DNA from: Leclercia adecarboxylata
GTDB taxonomy: Bacteria; Pseudomonadota; Gammaproteobacteria; Enterobacterales; Enterobacteriaceae
Assembly (NCBI RefSeq): GCF_006171285.1
Contig: NZ_CP040889.1
Coordinates: 5,022,001-5,086,000 of the forward strand
DNA: 64,000 nucleotides
Reading direction: 5' to 3'
Part shown: piece after piece, positions 8,410 to 15,400 of the stretch
Layout of the letters: each line of letters opens with the position of its first letter
How positions within the stretch are numbered: position 1 is the first letter of the stretch
Translations under genes and position numbers: made by a program
The notes under the pieces: generated by a model
Databases searched by the model: none
What the model was told of the DNA's origin: nothing
The model's input: only the letters and a program-made list of their open reading frames with translations

Positions 8410-8889
8410 ATGTCTAATCCTGCTTATCTTTGGTTAGAGGATGCCAATGGTTCTCCGCTTGTCGGTTCATCTCTGATTGCTGACCGGATCGGTGCGATCG
8501 AAATCAAATCTCTTACCCATAACGTGAATATCCCAACAGACGGGAATACAGGGCGACTGACAGGTACGCGCATTCATGCCCCGATTCAATTTCAGAAAGA
8601 GTTTGATCGGGTCACTCCCTTTTTATATAAGGCTCAAAGCGAAGGTGCCACGCTAAAAAGAGCAACAATAAAAATGTACACTATTACCGAAGTTGGCATG
8701 GAAAAGGAATATTTCAATATCATTCTTGATAACGTAAAAATAACATCAATTACCGCCGACCTTTACCCGGGGGCATTAACCGGAACACACCTTGAAACCG
8801 TTCTGCTGCGCTATGAAAGCATTACCTGGAAGCATTGTGAAGGGAATATTATCTATACGGATGCCTGGAATCAGCGCGTTTTCGCGTAG
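8410..8889 (+). CDS. hcp: Orphan Hcp-family type VI secretion tube protein
   Basis: The start at 8410 has AAGGA six bases upstream and gives 159 residues. Family features include the N-terminal MSNPAYLWLEDANGSPL, the SLTHNVNIPTD segment, the RIHAPIQFQKEFD block and the SITWKHCEGNIIYTDAWN C-terminus typical of the enterobacterial Hcp group. Hcp hexamers stack into the tube expelled by the type VI machine and can carry effectors in their lumen. No structural T6SS genes (tssB, tssC, tssM, vgrG, clpV) are in the window, so this Hcp must use a machine encoded elsewhere. A strong terminator follows. Confidence 0.92.
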   Translation: MSNPAYLWLEDANGSPLVGSSLIADRIGAIEIKSLTHNVNIPTDGNTGRLTGTRIHAPIQFQKEFDRVTPFLYKAQSEGATLKRATIKMYTITEVGMEKEYFNIILDNVKITSITADLYPGALTGTHLETVLLRYESITWKHCEGNIIYTDAWNQRVFA

Positions 8890-8902
8890 TGGTCAGAGCC
8901 CA

Positions 8903-8940
8903 TTACAGGGCTGTGAAAACAGCCCTGTAATTATTTTCTT
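8903..8940 (+). terminator. Rho-independent terminator after hcp
   Basis: Perfect 12-base arms (TTACAGGGCTGT and complement) with a GAAA tetraloop are followed by TTATTTTCTT, 13 bases after the hcp stop codon. Confidence 0.88.
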
Positions 8941-8997
8941 ACCGCATGGTGAAATGATTTTTCCCATGTGGACGGATCATTTTACCTCACAACTTCG

Positions 8998-9100
8998 GTT
9001 TTGTAGGCCGGGCAAGCGAAGCGCCCCCGGCAAGTTCTTTCAGGCATTCAGCTTCAGTAAGCGAAACACCGCCATCACCACGCCAATAATAATAGTTGGT
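8998..9100. repeat. Direct repeat B: second copy of REP plus 3'-end remnant
   Basis: This copy matches 7243-7345 in order and orientation: the REP palindrome, TTTCAGGCATTC, AAGCGAAACACC and CATCACCACGCCAATAATAAT. The minus strand again ends a short reading frame in RLLKLNA-stop. Both copies lose similarity right after the AATAATAAT block, so the boundary is sharp. Confidence 0.8.
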
Positions 9101-9163
9101 GAATGAAAGCTGATGTTCACGATCTCTCCCCTCTTTTTATGTGACTAAAGGGGAGTGTAGTTA

Positions 9164-9335
9164 TCGATGCCGGGCAAGCCAATCACCCGGTATGACCTTT
9201 CTGGAAGGCACCTCGCAAAGCCGTAAGTAACCTTATGTAATCTGTGGTTAACCCTTTTTTTCAGGGGATCGGCATCGTAGAGTGATTGCGTTGCGGCACA
9301 TCCGCAATCGGGCGTAGGAACCCGCTGGCACAAGC
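9164..9335. repeat. Diverged repeat, copy 2 (Ash-type leader-like)
   Basis: Counterpart of 4211-4380. It contains a small stem GATTGCG/CGCAATC around 9282-9308 that encloses TTGCGGCACATC. It is placed immediately ahead of the Ash/Icd-like remnant. The 8941-9345 stretch holds no intact gene: only repeat B, a CTCCCCT/AGGGGAG hairpin near 9126-9153, and this repeat. Confidence 0.55.
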
Positions 9336-9345
9336 GACATTTATT

Positions 9346-9465
9346 ATGTCGCAGCAGCGTATATCCGTTAAAATCACGGTGGCGCTGGCGGAGCAGCCGT
9401 AAGGCTGGCCGTTTTCATTGTGCACGGCATTCCTACCTCCGTCAGCGCTACCACCTCGAGCGTAG
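9346..9465 (+). pseudogene. Remnant of a P4-type Ash/Icd-like gene
   Basis: Read from ATG 9346, the frame gives MSQQRISVKITVALAEQP, then TAA (9400-9402), then GWPFSL and a further run to TAG at 9465. VALAxQPxGWP is the conserved core of the Ash/Icd-like proteins of P4-type satellite prophages. Here the codon between QP and GWP is TAA, where a Glu or Lys codon would be expected, so the gene is cut in its signature motif. The identification rests on recall of that motif. Confidence 0.5.
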
Positions 9466-9509
9466 GAACTCACAGGTGGTTAATCAAAACTGCACAATGA
9501 GGATGCCCT

Positions 9510-9964
9510 ATGGCTAATATCCCTGCTTTTTCTTATCTTCAATCTGACGATAGCATTCTTCACCCGCTTATCGCCCTTGCCCTTCCTGCTGATGCGGATC
9601 TCTTTGAGACCGCCGACCACTGCGCCGCACTGGTGATCGTGCTGATCGAAACTGACGGTCCGGCAACATGTACTACGCTCTGCGAGCGCCTGCTGCATGG
9701 CTGCGCCAGTTACGAGAACTTTGCGATGCCGACCTGCCCCCGCATCTGATCGCACAGCTAATCGCGGGTGAGAAAATCACCTCCTGCGTGCCGGAGTGCT
9801 GGCAAGAAACCGCGTTACAGGTGGATTATGCGCTGGCGTTAACACAGGCGCTGCTGTATGGCATACTGCCGCCTGGCATTGCGAAGGAATTAACGGGTTT
9901 GCTGCATGATATGGTGTGGCTGTTGGATGAGTTTGTGAAAGAGCCCTATATCACTGCGCATTAA
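9510..9964 (+). pseudogene. P4-type satellite gene, split by an apparent frameshift
   Basis: The first frame (9510-9749, MANIPAFSYLQSDDSILHPL...) stops at TGA after MPTCPRI. The next frame continues without a stop (LPPHLIAQLIAGEKITSCVPECW...) to 9964. Both halves have consistent composition and the second has no start with a ribosome binding site at the junction, so they look like one protein of about 150 residues broken by a one-base slip. A run of five C around 9735-9739 is the likely site. The upstream Ash/Icd-like leader is also degenerate, so decay is plausible; a sequencing indel is the alternative. A terminator hairpin follows. Function is unknown. Confidence 0.5.
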
Positions 9965-9984
9965 GCGCATTTAAGACATTGAGA

Positions 9985-10009
9985 AAACCCGGTCGCAAAG
10001 ACCGGGTTT
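9985..10009. terminator. Bidirectional terminator between convergent genes
   Basis: Ten-base arms AAACCCGGTC/GACCGGGTTT with loop GCAAA, with A and T runs at the two ends, serve the 9510-9964 gene and the convergent gene at 10017. Confidence 0.8.
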
Positions 10010-10016
10010 ATAGTGG

Positions 10017-10280
10017 CTATGCTTGTCTGTTTCTCAGGGTGGCGACGATATAAATTAATAAGGTATTGATTATTACTGACGCCCCAAGAATGGCTAACAT
10101 GAATAAATCATTCCATGCCTGTTCGGTAATGAAACCAACCAACTCGCTGAAACGTCTAAAAAAATAAACCTCAGGCAAGAACAGATAAAACGCTGAAAAA
10201 ATTAGCAGGAATGACAAGAACTGAATAAGCCATAAGCCTACTTGTTTTGCTGGTGTCATCGTTAACAACATCCTTATCAT
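10017..10280 (-). CDS. Small membrane protein, unknown
   Basis: An 87-residue protein with two clear membrane segments, LIQFLSFLLIFSAFYLFL near 18-35 and LFMLAILGASVIINTLLIYIVA near 59-80, separated by an aromatic and charged loop. It has no recognised family. It is divergent from the Tlde1-like effector gene with about 205 AT-rich bases between them. It could be a further immunity-type protein, but nothing in the sequence proves it. Confidence 0.55.
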   Translation of the reverse strand: MIRMLLTMTPAKQVGLWLIQFLSFLLIFSAFYLFLPEVYFFRRFSELVGFITEQAWNDLFMLAILGASVIINTLLIYIVATLRNRQA

Positions 10281-10485
10281 TGATAGAGCTGATGGCTGAA
10301 AAAAATTCTATTATTACCATTTGCAGTAACGCGTCGCAATAATATTCAAAAAATTACTTATCGGCATTATGAATAAATAGTTATTCATGAGCACATACAT
10401 TATCAAAATTTACTTACTTGCTATTATTTTACCAGTCAATCTGTAGTACGATACCCTTAATCAATGTAAGGAAACAGGGCAACTT

Positions 10486-11004
10486 ATGGCATTACATGGA
10501 AAATTGTTATTAAACGGAGCGGATTATGCCCCCTTCAATCTATACGGCGTCGGCGTATTTATGGCCCATTCAGGAAAAGGGATATATCGGAATAAAGGCG
10601 CTTGCGGGGCAATTCCAAATGACGGCCCATTGCCACCCGGTAAATACTGGATTGTTGACCGAGGTTCCGGCGGGGCGGGATCATGGCTGAAAGCAAAATC
10701 TCAGGATCTGGTTAACCGGGCATTTTACGGAGCCGAATTTGACAGGGATGAATGGTTCGCACTCTATAAGGATGACTGGGGGATTGATGATGGCACGTGG
10801 GTTAATGGCGTGAGCCGTGGATTATTCCGCCTTCATCCGGGTACGATTTCTGAAGGCTGTATCACGATAGCCCATAATTCTGATTATGCCCTTATCCGAA
10901 ACGCACTATTAAGAACATCACTGGTACAGGTTCCCTGTCAGCGTTCTCTTATGGCCCGGGGTTGGGTTGAGGTGATTAATACCTATGGCAACACTTGTCC
11001 GTAG
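10486..11004 (+). CDS. Tlde1-type L,D-transpeptidase-like T6SS effector (DUF2778)
   Basis: The 172-residue protein matches the DUF2778/Tlde1 family. The catalytic motif is visible: His near 117 (RLHPG), Ser near 122 and the Gly-Cys pair near 124-125 (SEGCITI), the arrangement of L,D-transpeptidases. Other family features are AIPNDGPLPPGKYWIVDRG near 42-60 and a Gly/Ser-rich loop. Characterised Tlde1 toxins of Salmonella act in the target periplasm, trimming or altering peptidoglycan stem peptides and causing swelling and lysis. There is no signal peptide, as expected for a delivered effector. The gene overlaps the next by 20 bases. Confidence 0.82.
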   Translation: MALHGKLLLNGADYAPFNLYGVGVFMAHSGKGIYRNKGACGAIPNDGPLPPGKYWIVDRGSGGAGSWLKAKSQDLVNRAFYGAEFDRDEWFALYKDDWGIDDGTWVNGVSRGLFRLHPGTISEGCITIAHNSDYALIRNALLRTSLVQVPCQRSLMARGWVEVINTYGNTCP

Positions 11005-11275
11005 AGCGTTAAAAATCGCGTACTTCCTGATGCTGTCTGTGTGTGTAGGCCGCACGCTGGGGAGTCCTGAAATATGGATGAACTATAGCGTATCAAGATG
11101 GATCGGCCACTTATTATATGGCCCAGGAGAAATAGGTGCAGATAATTTCTATGATCTCTATTTTTATATCTCAATACTAACAGTATTTCCGATAACAACC
11201 GTTATCTATAGTTTAACAATGAAGTTAATAGAAAAAAAAGGAACTTGTAAAATACCAGATCCTCCATATTTGTAG
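10985..11275 (+). CDS. Candidate immunity protein to the Tlde1-like effector
   Basis: This 96-residue protein begins 20 bases before the effector stop. An N-terminal hydrophobic segment (IAYFLMLSVCVGRTLG) and a second one near 62-80 (LYFYISILTVFPITTVIYSL) indicate inner-membrane anchoring, with the middle part (about residues 25-60) likely periplasmic, where the toxin would act. Position, overlap and topology match Tldi1 immunity proteins, but I did not recognise a specific sequence signature. About 165 AT-rich bases without a gene follow. Confidence 0.6.
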   Translation: MATLVRRALKIAYFLMLSVCVGRTLGSPEIWMNYSVSRWIGHLLYGPGEIGADNFYDLYFYISILTVFPITTVIYSLTMKLIEKKGTCKIPDPPYL

Positions 11276-11375
11276 TTAAAGCACGACAGTGAATCGAACA
11301 TTAATCTTTCGATAACACTCTTCCATCATAATGACAATTTCTAGTTGATACAGTGCATATACGTCATTTTTAACC

Positions 11376-11404
11376 TTGACTTTAGAAATTATGATTATTA
11401 ATGT
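11376..11404 (+). promoter_or_regulatory. Candidate sigma70 promoter of the Septu-like operon
   Basis: TTGACT at 11376-11381 and TAATGT at 11399-11404 are separated by 17 bases, about 36 bases ahead of the TTG start. The region is AT-rich, which lowers specificity. Confidence 0.4.
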
Positions 11405-11440
11405 ATAGTGTTCAACACATAACAAAAATGAGGCCCTTCT

Positions 11441-12931
11441 TTGAAAATAATCACTAAAATAACATCTAAAATCAATGAAAAAAAATATATCCTTTTAACT
11501 GAAAATAATTGGGATGATTACTCCTATAAATCAACATTCGATCTTAAAGTTTATATCAATAATAAGGAGTATTATATTGGCGAAGTCAAACTCATTGATA
11601 ATACGAAAGACGTCGGGAGAGTTACTGTTGAAAATGGCATAGACCAATTAGATGATCGCTTTTGTTCTCTAGGTCAAAACAAAGAATACTATCAATCACT
11701 ACGAAAACTTGGTAAGGAAATTGAACGTGATTTACTTACAACTTTGAACGATTGTGCCTATGATAACATTATCTACGATGCGTTTTCAGAGCTAACTCAA
11801 TTTAAAACATCCGCAGTAAGATTTAGTACTGCTGAGCAAGCGCTAAACTATGCAAAAAAATTATATTCTATCAACATAATGCATGAAACACCGAATGAAT
11901 GCCACTCCTTCACTTTTCATACCAAACTAAAAGGATTTGAAGAGCATTATGATTTAAAGTTCTCTTTTATAAAACAAAGTGAATCATTAATACCCTCTAA
12001 CATCAATGTTATCATAGGAAGAAATGGCACTGGTAAAACACAGTTATTATCTGATTTAGCAAGAACCATATCCGGTTATGGTTTTGACGAGAAAGATGAT
12101 TTAGTTATCGCAAGGAAGGAAAAATTTCAAGATACAAAACATGATTTTGGAAATGTAATAGTTGTCTCTTATTCTGCATTTGATAATTTCGAGTTACCTG
12201 GTAAAAACATTGAAGAAATAAAGGAACTTGATTCCCAAGGACATATTTTTGGTTATAAATACTGTGGTTTGAGAGAGCGAATTGATGGAACCAATGAGTA
12301 TAAACTTAAAAACATTGAAGAAGTAGCTAATGAATTCAAGAAAAATTACGATAAGATCGTCGAAAGTAAAAAACTCGATGATTGGAATGAAAAAATCAAA
12401 CCTGTCGTGAGTGATCCATCTTTTAGATTTTTAGATAAAAAACAGTTCATTAAAAGCTTTGATAAACTAAGCTCAGGCCAGAAAATAGTTCTTTCAATAC
12501 TTAGTAGTATCTATGAACATATTGAAGAGAATAGCCTTGTAATTATCGATGAACCAGAAACGCATCTTCACCCTTCTCTTATTGCATCATTCATGCATTC
12601 GATAAGAGCAATACTTACTGAATTTAACTCATACGCAATAATAGCAACACATTCACCAGTAATATTGCAAGAATCACCGTCTAAATTCGTACAAATACTA
12701 GATGGCTCCACATTAACTCCTCGTATAAAAAAATTAACTAATGAGTGCTTTGGCGAGGAAATTTCAACACTTACCGAAAATGTATTTAAAGTTTCTATTG
12801 AAGACTCTAACTTCTATCATACTCTTACAACTTTAGCTAATGGAGGATATTCTCTTGAACAGGCTGATCGAATATTTGGAAAACGATTAGGAATTACAGC
12901 CAGGTCTTTTTTAAACTCATTGAAACAATAA
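11441..12931 (+). CDS. AAA/ABC-type ATPase of a Septu-like defence operon (PtuA-like)
   Basis: The 496-residue protein starts at TTG with GAGG seven bases upstream. Walker A is GRNGTGKT (193-200), the ABC-type signature LSSGQ is at 343-347, Walker B VIIDEPETHLHP is near 367-378, and the switch His lies in ATHSP (402-406). Residues 1-180 form a separate domain without recognised motifs. It is followed after 14 bases by an HNH nuclease gene, the two-gene layout of Septu (PtuA/PtuB) and related OLD-like defence ATPases, in which the ATPase senses infection or nucleotides and controls the nuclease. AT content is clearly higher than in the neighbours, which suggests recent acquisition. Septu membership is inferred from architecture. 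Confidence 0.75.
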   Translation: MKIITKITSKINEKKYILLTENNWDDYSYKSTFDLKVYINNKEYYIGEVKLIDNTKDVGRVTVENGIDQLDDRFCSLGQNKEYYQSLRKLGKEIERDLLTTLNDCAYDNIIYDAFSELTQFKTSAVRFSTAEQALNYAKKLYSINIMHETPNECHSFTFHTKLKGFEEHYDLKFSFIKQSESLIPSNINVIIGRNGTGKTQLLSDLARTISGYGFDEKDDLVIARKEKFQDTKHDFGNVIVVSYSAFDNFELPGKNIEEIKELDSQGHIFGYKYCGLRERIDGTNEYKLKNIEEVANEFKKNYDKIVESKKLDDWNEKIKPVVSDPSFRFLDKKQFIKSFDKLSSGQKIVLSILSSIYEHIEENSLVIIDEPETHLHPSLIASFMHSIRAILTEFNSYAIIATHSPVILQESPSKFVQILDGSTLTPRIKKLTNECFGEEISTLTENVFKVSIEDSNFYHTLTTLANGGYSLEQADRIFGKRLGITARSFLNSLKQ

Positions 12932-12945
12932 GAAGGAACTTTACA

Positions 12946-13788
12946 ATGAGAAATTTACCTATTCCAAAATCCGATGATAAGTCGTGCCTAGATGCCATTG
13001 TGCTTGAAAAACGAGAAAGTAATAAAACTAATCTTACGGCTATATCTAGTAAGGTTAAAATCGCATATGATAACCATACTTCCAATTGCAATACATTGGA
13101 AAACCTGAGTCCTATAAGATTACTCAAAAAACAAAAAGCCAGTTTGCATCACGCATATACATCCAAAACCAATACATTTAAAAAAGTAACGATCGATATT
13201 CTTTTTCCACCAACTTTAGATGATTTTGATGAATGTCCTTATTGTGGTATAGGGGACCCGTCAACACTTGATCATTATATACCTAAAGAAGTGTACCCTG
13301 AGTTTTCAATTTTATCTAAAAATCTCATACCTATTTGCTCAACTTGTAATAGTTCTTATAAAAAGACTAAATTCAAACTACCTAATGGAAAGAGAATATT
13401 TATACATAGTTATTATGACATCTTTCCCGATCTTTATTTTTTAACTGCAAATGTCACCATTTCTCAGAAGATAGCTATTAATTTCACAATTAACCATCAT
13501 GCGACTGAGTCAGATTTTTCGGAATTAATCAGTAACCACTTTATTAATCTAGGATTAAATAAACGATTTAAAATCAAGGCTGCCGCTGAGATATCCCGTA
13601 AGAAAGGAGCATTTAATCGGCAATTCAATACAAACATGTCAGCACGTGATTTATCTATATTTTTACGTGAAGAAGCAACCAACCTTGAAACAAGTTACTC
13701 AAAAAATCACTGGAAAGTAGCATTATACAAAGCACTTAGTAATAGTGCTGACTTTTGTAATGGCGGTTTCCTCTTGCCTGTAAAATAA
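12946..13788 (+). CDS. HNH endonuclease of the Septu-like operon (PtuB-like)
   Basis: A 280-residue protein with AAGGA ahead of its ATG. The HNH core is complete: CPYCG (Cys 97 and 100), LDHYIP (Asp109-His110), an Asn near 126 and CSTCN (131-135) for the second zinc pair. The N-terminal 90 residues are basic (KKQKASLHHAY) and the C-terminal half is helical. Such nucleases nick or cut DNA (some degrade tRNA or phage DNA) once released by the partner ATPase. At 280 residues it is longer than the PtuB proteins I recall. It shares the AT-rich composition of the ATPase gene and ends in a hairpin terminator. Confidence 0.78.
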   Translation: MRNLPIPKSDDKSCLDAIVLEKRESNKTNLTAISSKVKIAYDNHTSNCNTLENLSPIRLLKKQKASLHHAYTSKTNTFKKVTIDILFPPTLDDFDECPYCGIGDPSTLDHYIPKEVYPEFSILSKNLIPICSTCNSSYKKTKFKLPNGKRIFIHSYYDIFPDLYFLTANVTISQKIAINFTINHHATESDFSELISNHFINLGLNKRFKIKAAAEISRKKGAFNRQFNTNMSARDLSIFLREEATNLETSYSKNHWKVALYKALSNSADFCNGGFLLPVK

Positions 13789-13795
13789 CAACACT

Positions 13796-13824
13796 AATGG
13801 CAGGAATATTATCTTCCTGCCATT
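13796..13824 (+). terminator. Hairpin terminator of the Septu-like operon
   Basis: Eleven-base arms AATGGCAGGAA/TTCCTGCCATT flank a 7-base loop eight bases after the stop codon; a short AT-rich tail follows. Confidence 0.7.
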
Positions 13825-14078
13825 AAAACATTTATTTCTTGATAATGTTTGTAAATATCAACTGTAGTGCTTAATGCCCATTACCAAAAACATTAATGCA
13901 CATAGAATTACCTTGATGGGATGTTATCTTATTTTTCTTGGTATAGTCATATTCAAGCGCGGATAAAATTAATACTTAAGTTCCTGTTGGATACTATAAA
14001 ACCCTCATGTTCCGCATCTTCTATCCGAGTCACAAATGAAAATAGATTTTTTCAGTACTCCTATTTATAATATTCAAC
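13825..14078. other. AT-rich intergenic stretch, no secure gene
   Basis: Between the Septu-like operon and the convergent catA terminator nothing secure is visible. A 30-codon frame at 13874-13966 (ending in a hydrophobic run and a basic tail) lacks a ribosome binding site. This is the junction between the acquired AT-rich block and the GC-rich catabolic island. Confidence 0.5.
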
Positions 14079-14110
14079 AAAAAAAACCGGGCCCGCTCTC
14101 GCGGACCCGG
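14079..14110 (-). terminator. Terminator of the iac-cat operon
   Basis: On the minus strand CCGGGTCCGC and GCGGGCCCGG-type arms with a 4-base loop are followed by a run of eight T. It lies about 20 bases beyond the catA stop codon and closes the 13-kb operon. Confidence 0.82.
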
Positions 14111-14128
14111 CCCTCTACCCTTCCGAAC

Positions 14129-15055
14129 CTACTCCTTCACGCGCGCCCGCTTCCCTCTCTGCTCTTCCTCGCTCTCCGCCGCTTTCACCAGCGTAAAGTT
14201 AAAATTCACCTCCGTATGCTCCCCGTTGAGGTCGCGCTCCCGCGCAACAGCCGCATCCGTAATCTTCACCGGATCCGCAATCAGCTCCGCCCTGGTGGCG
14301 AACGCAAAGTCATCCCACAGATACTCATCCCCGTTCAGGTTGATCTGCGTGGTCAGATGTTTATACCCCGGTGCCGACACAAAGAAGTGCACATGCGCCG
14401 GGCGGTTGCCGTGGCGGCCAATGGCTGTCAGCAATTTTTGGGTTGGGCCATCCGGCGGGCAGCCGTAGCCGCACGGCACGATGCTGCGCACGGTGTAGCG
14501 ACCGTCATCCCCAGTGCGCACGCGGCGGCGCAGGTTGTATTCGCTCTGGGACTGGTCGAAGAACGAGTAGCCGCCGAGGGTGTTGGCGTGCCAGATGTCC
14601 ACAATTGCACCCGCCACCGGCTTGCCGTTCATATCCGTTACCTGCCCCTGCAGCCACATGGTTTCCGCCTGCTCCTGGCCGTCGTCCATGCGGGCAAAGC
14701 CTTCGCTCAGCGGGGCGTTGGCCACGTACAGCGGCCCTTCGATGGTGCGCGGGGTGCCCACTTCGTTGCCGGATGCCGCCTCTTTCTCGTCGGCACGCAT
14801 ATCCAGATAGTGCTCCAGCCCCAGACCGGCGGCCAGCAGCGCCGCTTCCTGGCGTCCGCCCAGCTCGTTGAGGTAGTTCACCGCAACCCAGAACTCTTCA
14901 TCGGTCACATCGAACTGCTTGATGGTCTTGCACAGGTCGCTCAGCAGCTGGTGCATGATGTTCTTTAAACGGTCGTTGCCGCCGGTGGAATTTAAGCCGC
15001 TGCTGATTGCCAGTAAGGTGTCCAGTTCGGTTTGATGTACAGGATTCACAGACAT
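14129..15055 (-). CDS. catA: Catechol 1,2-dioxygenase
   Basis: The 308-residue intradiol dioxygenase opens catechol between its two hydroxyls to cis,cis-muconate. The N-terminal helical dimerisation domain is followed by the Fe(III) domain. The ligands are visible as Tyr163 (GGYSFFD), Tyr197 (CGYGCP), and His221 and His223 (AHVHFF). RTIEGPLYVANAP near 103-115 is also characteristic. It is the last gene of the operon, 46 bases after catC. It has its own ribosome binding site (AAGAGGAATA) before ATG 15055. Confidence 0.96.
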   Translation of the reverse strand: MSVNPVHQTELDTLLAISSGLNSTGGNDRLKNIMHQLLSDLCKTIKQFDVTDEEFWVAVNYLNELGGRQEAALLAAGLGLEHYLDMRADEKEAASGNEVGTPRTIEGPLYVANAPLSEGFARMDDGQEQAETMWLQGQVTDMNGKPVAGAIVDIWHANTLGGYSFFDQSQSEYNLRRRVRTGDDGRYTVRSIVPCGYGCPPDGPTQKLLTAIGRHGNRPAHVHFFVSAPGYKHLTTQINLNGDEYLWDDFAFATRAELIADPVKITDAAVARERDLNGEHTEVNFNFTLVKAAESEEEQRGKRARVKE

Positions 15056-15101
15056 TGCATATTCCTCTTGTAGGGTACGATTGTTGTAGTTATTGCGACG
15101 A

Positions 15102-15389
15102 CTATTGTTCGTTGTGAATGGATGACGGATGCGTGCACAGAGGCTGGACGCTGATCTCCATCCACGGGTAGAGGGGCAGCGCGGTCAGGATGTCGTGCAG
15201 CTCCTGGTTATCCGCCACGTCAAAAATGCTGACGTTGGCGTACTGGCCGACCACGCGCCAGATGTGCGGCCACTTGCCTTCACGCTGTAGGCGCTGGGAG
15301 TAGGCTTTCTCTTTCGCCTTAATGGCTTCGACGTCTGCCGAAGGCAGCGACGACGGGATGTTGACCGTCATTTCAACTTTAAAAAGCAT
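15102..15389 (-). CDS. catC: Muconolactone delta-isomerase
   Basis: A 95-residue protein of the usual family length (about 96), beginning MLFKVEMTVNIPSSLP and containing REGKWPHIWRVVGQYANVSIFDV. It converts (+)-muconolactone to 3-oxoadipate enol-lactone as a ring-shaped decamer in the cytoplasm. It follows catB after 11 bases. Confidence 0.96.
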   Translation of the reverse strand: MLFKVEMTVNIPSSLPSADVEAIKAKEKAYSQRLQREGKWPHIWRVVGQYANVSIFDVADNQELHDILTALPLYPWMEISVQPLCTHPSSIHNEQ

Positions 15390-15400
15390 GATGTTTTCCT

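Noticed and set aside
9145..9473. Short minus-strand frames in the leader repeat
   Set aside because: They read through palindromic repeat DNA and have no ribosome binding site or family match; a similar frame at 4192-4659 arises from the first repeat copy, so it is a repeat artefact.
14036..14968. A 310-codon plus-strand frame beginning in the AT-rich junction
   Set aside because: Most of it is antisense to catA and it runs through the catA terminator; no domain is visible.
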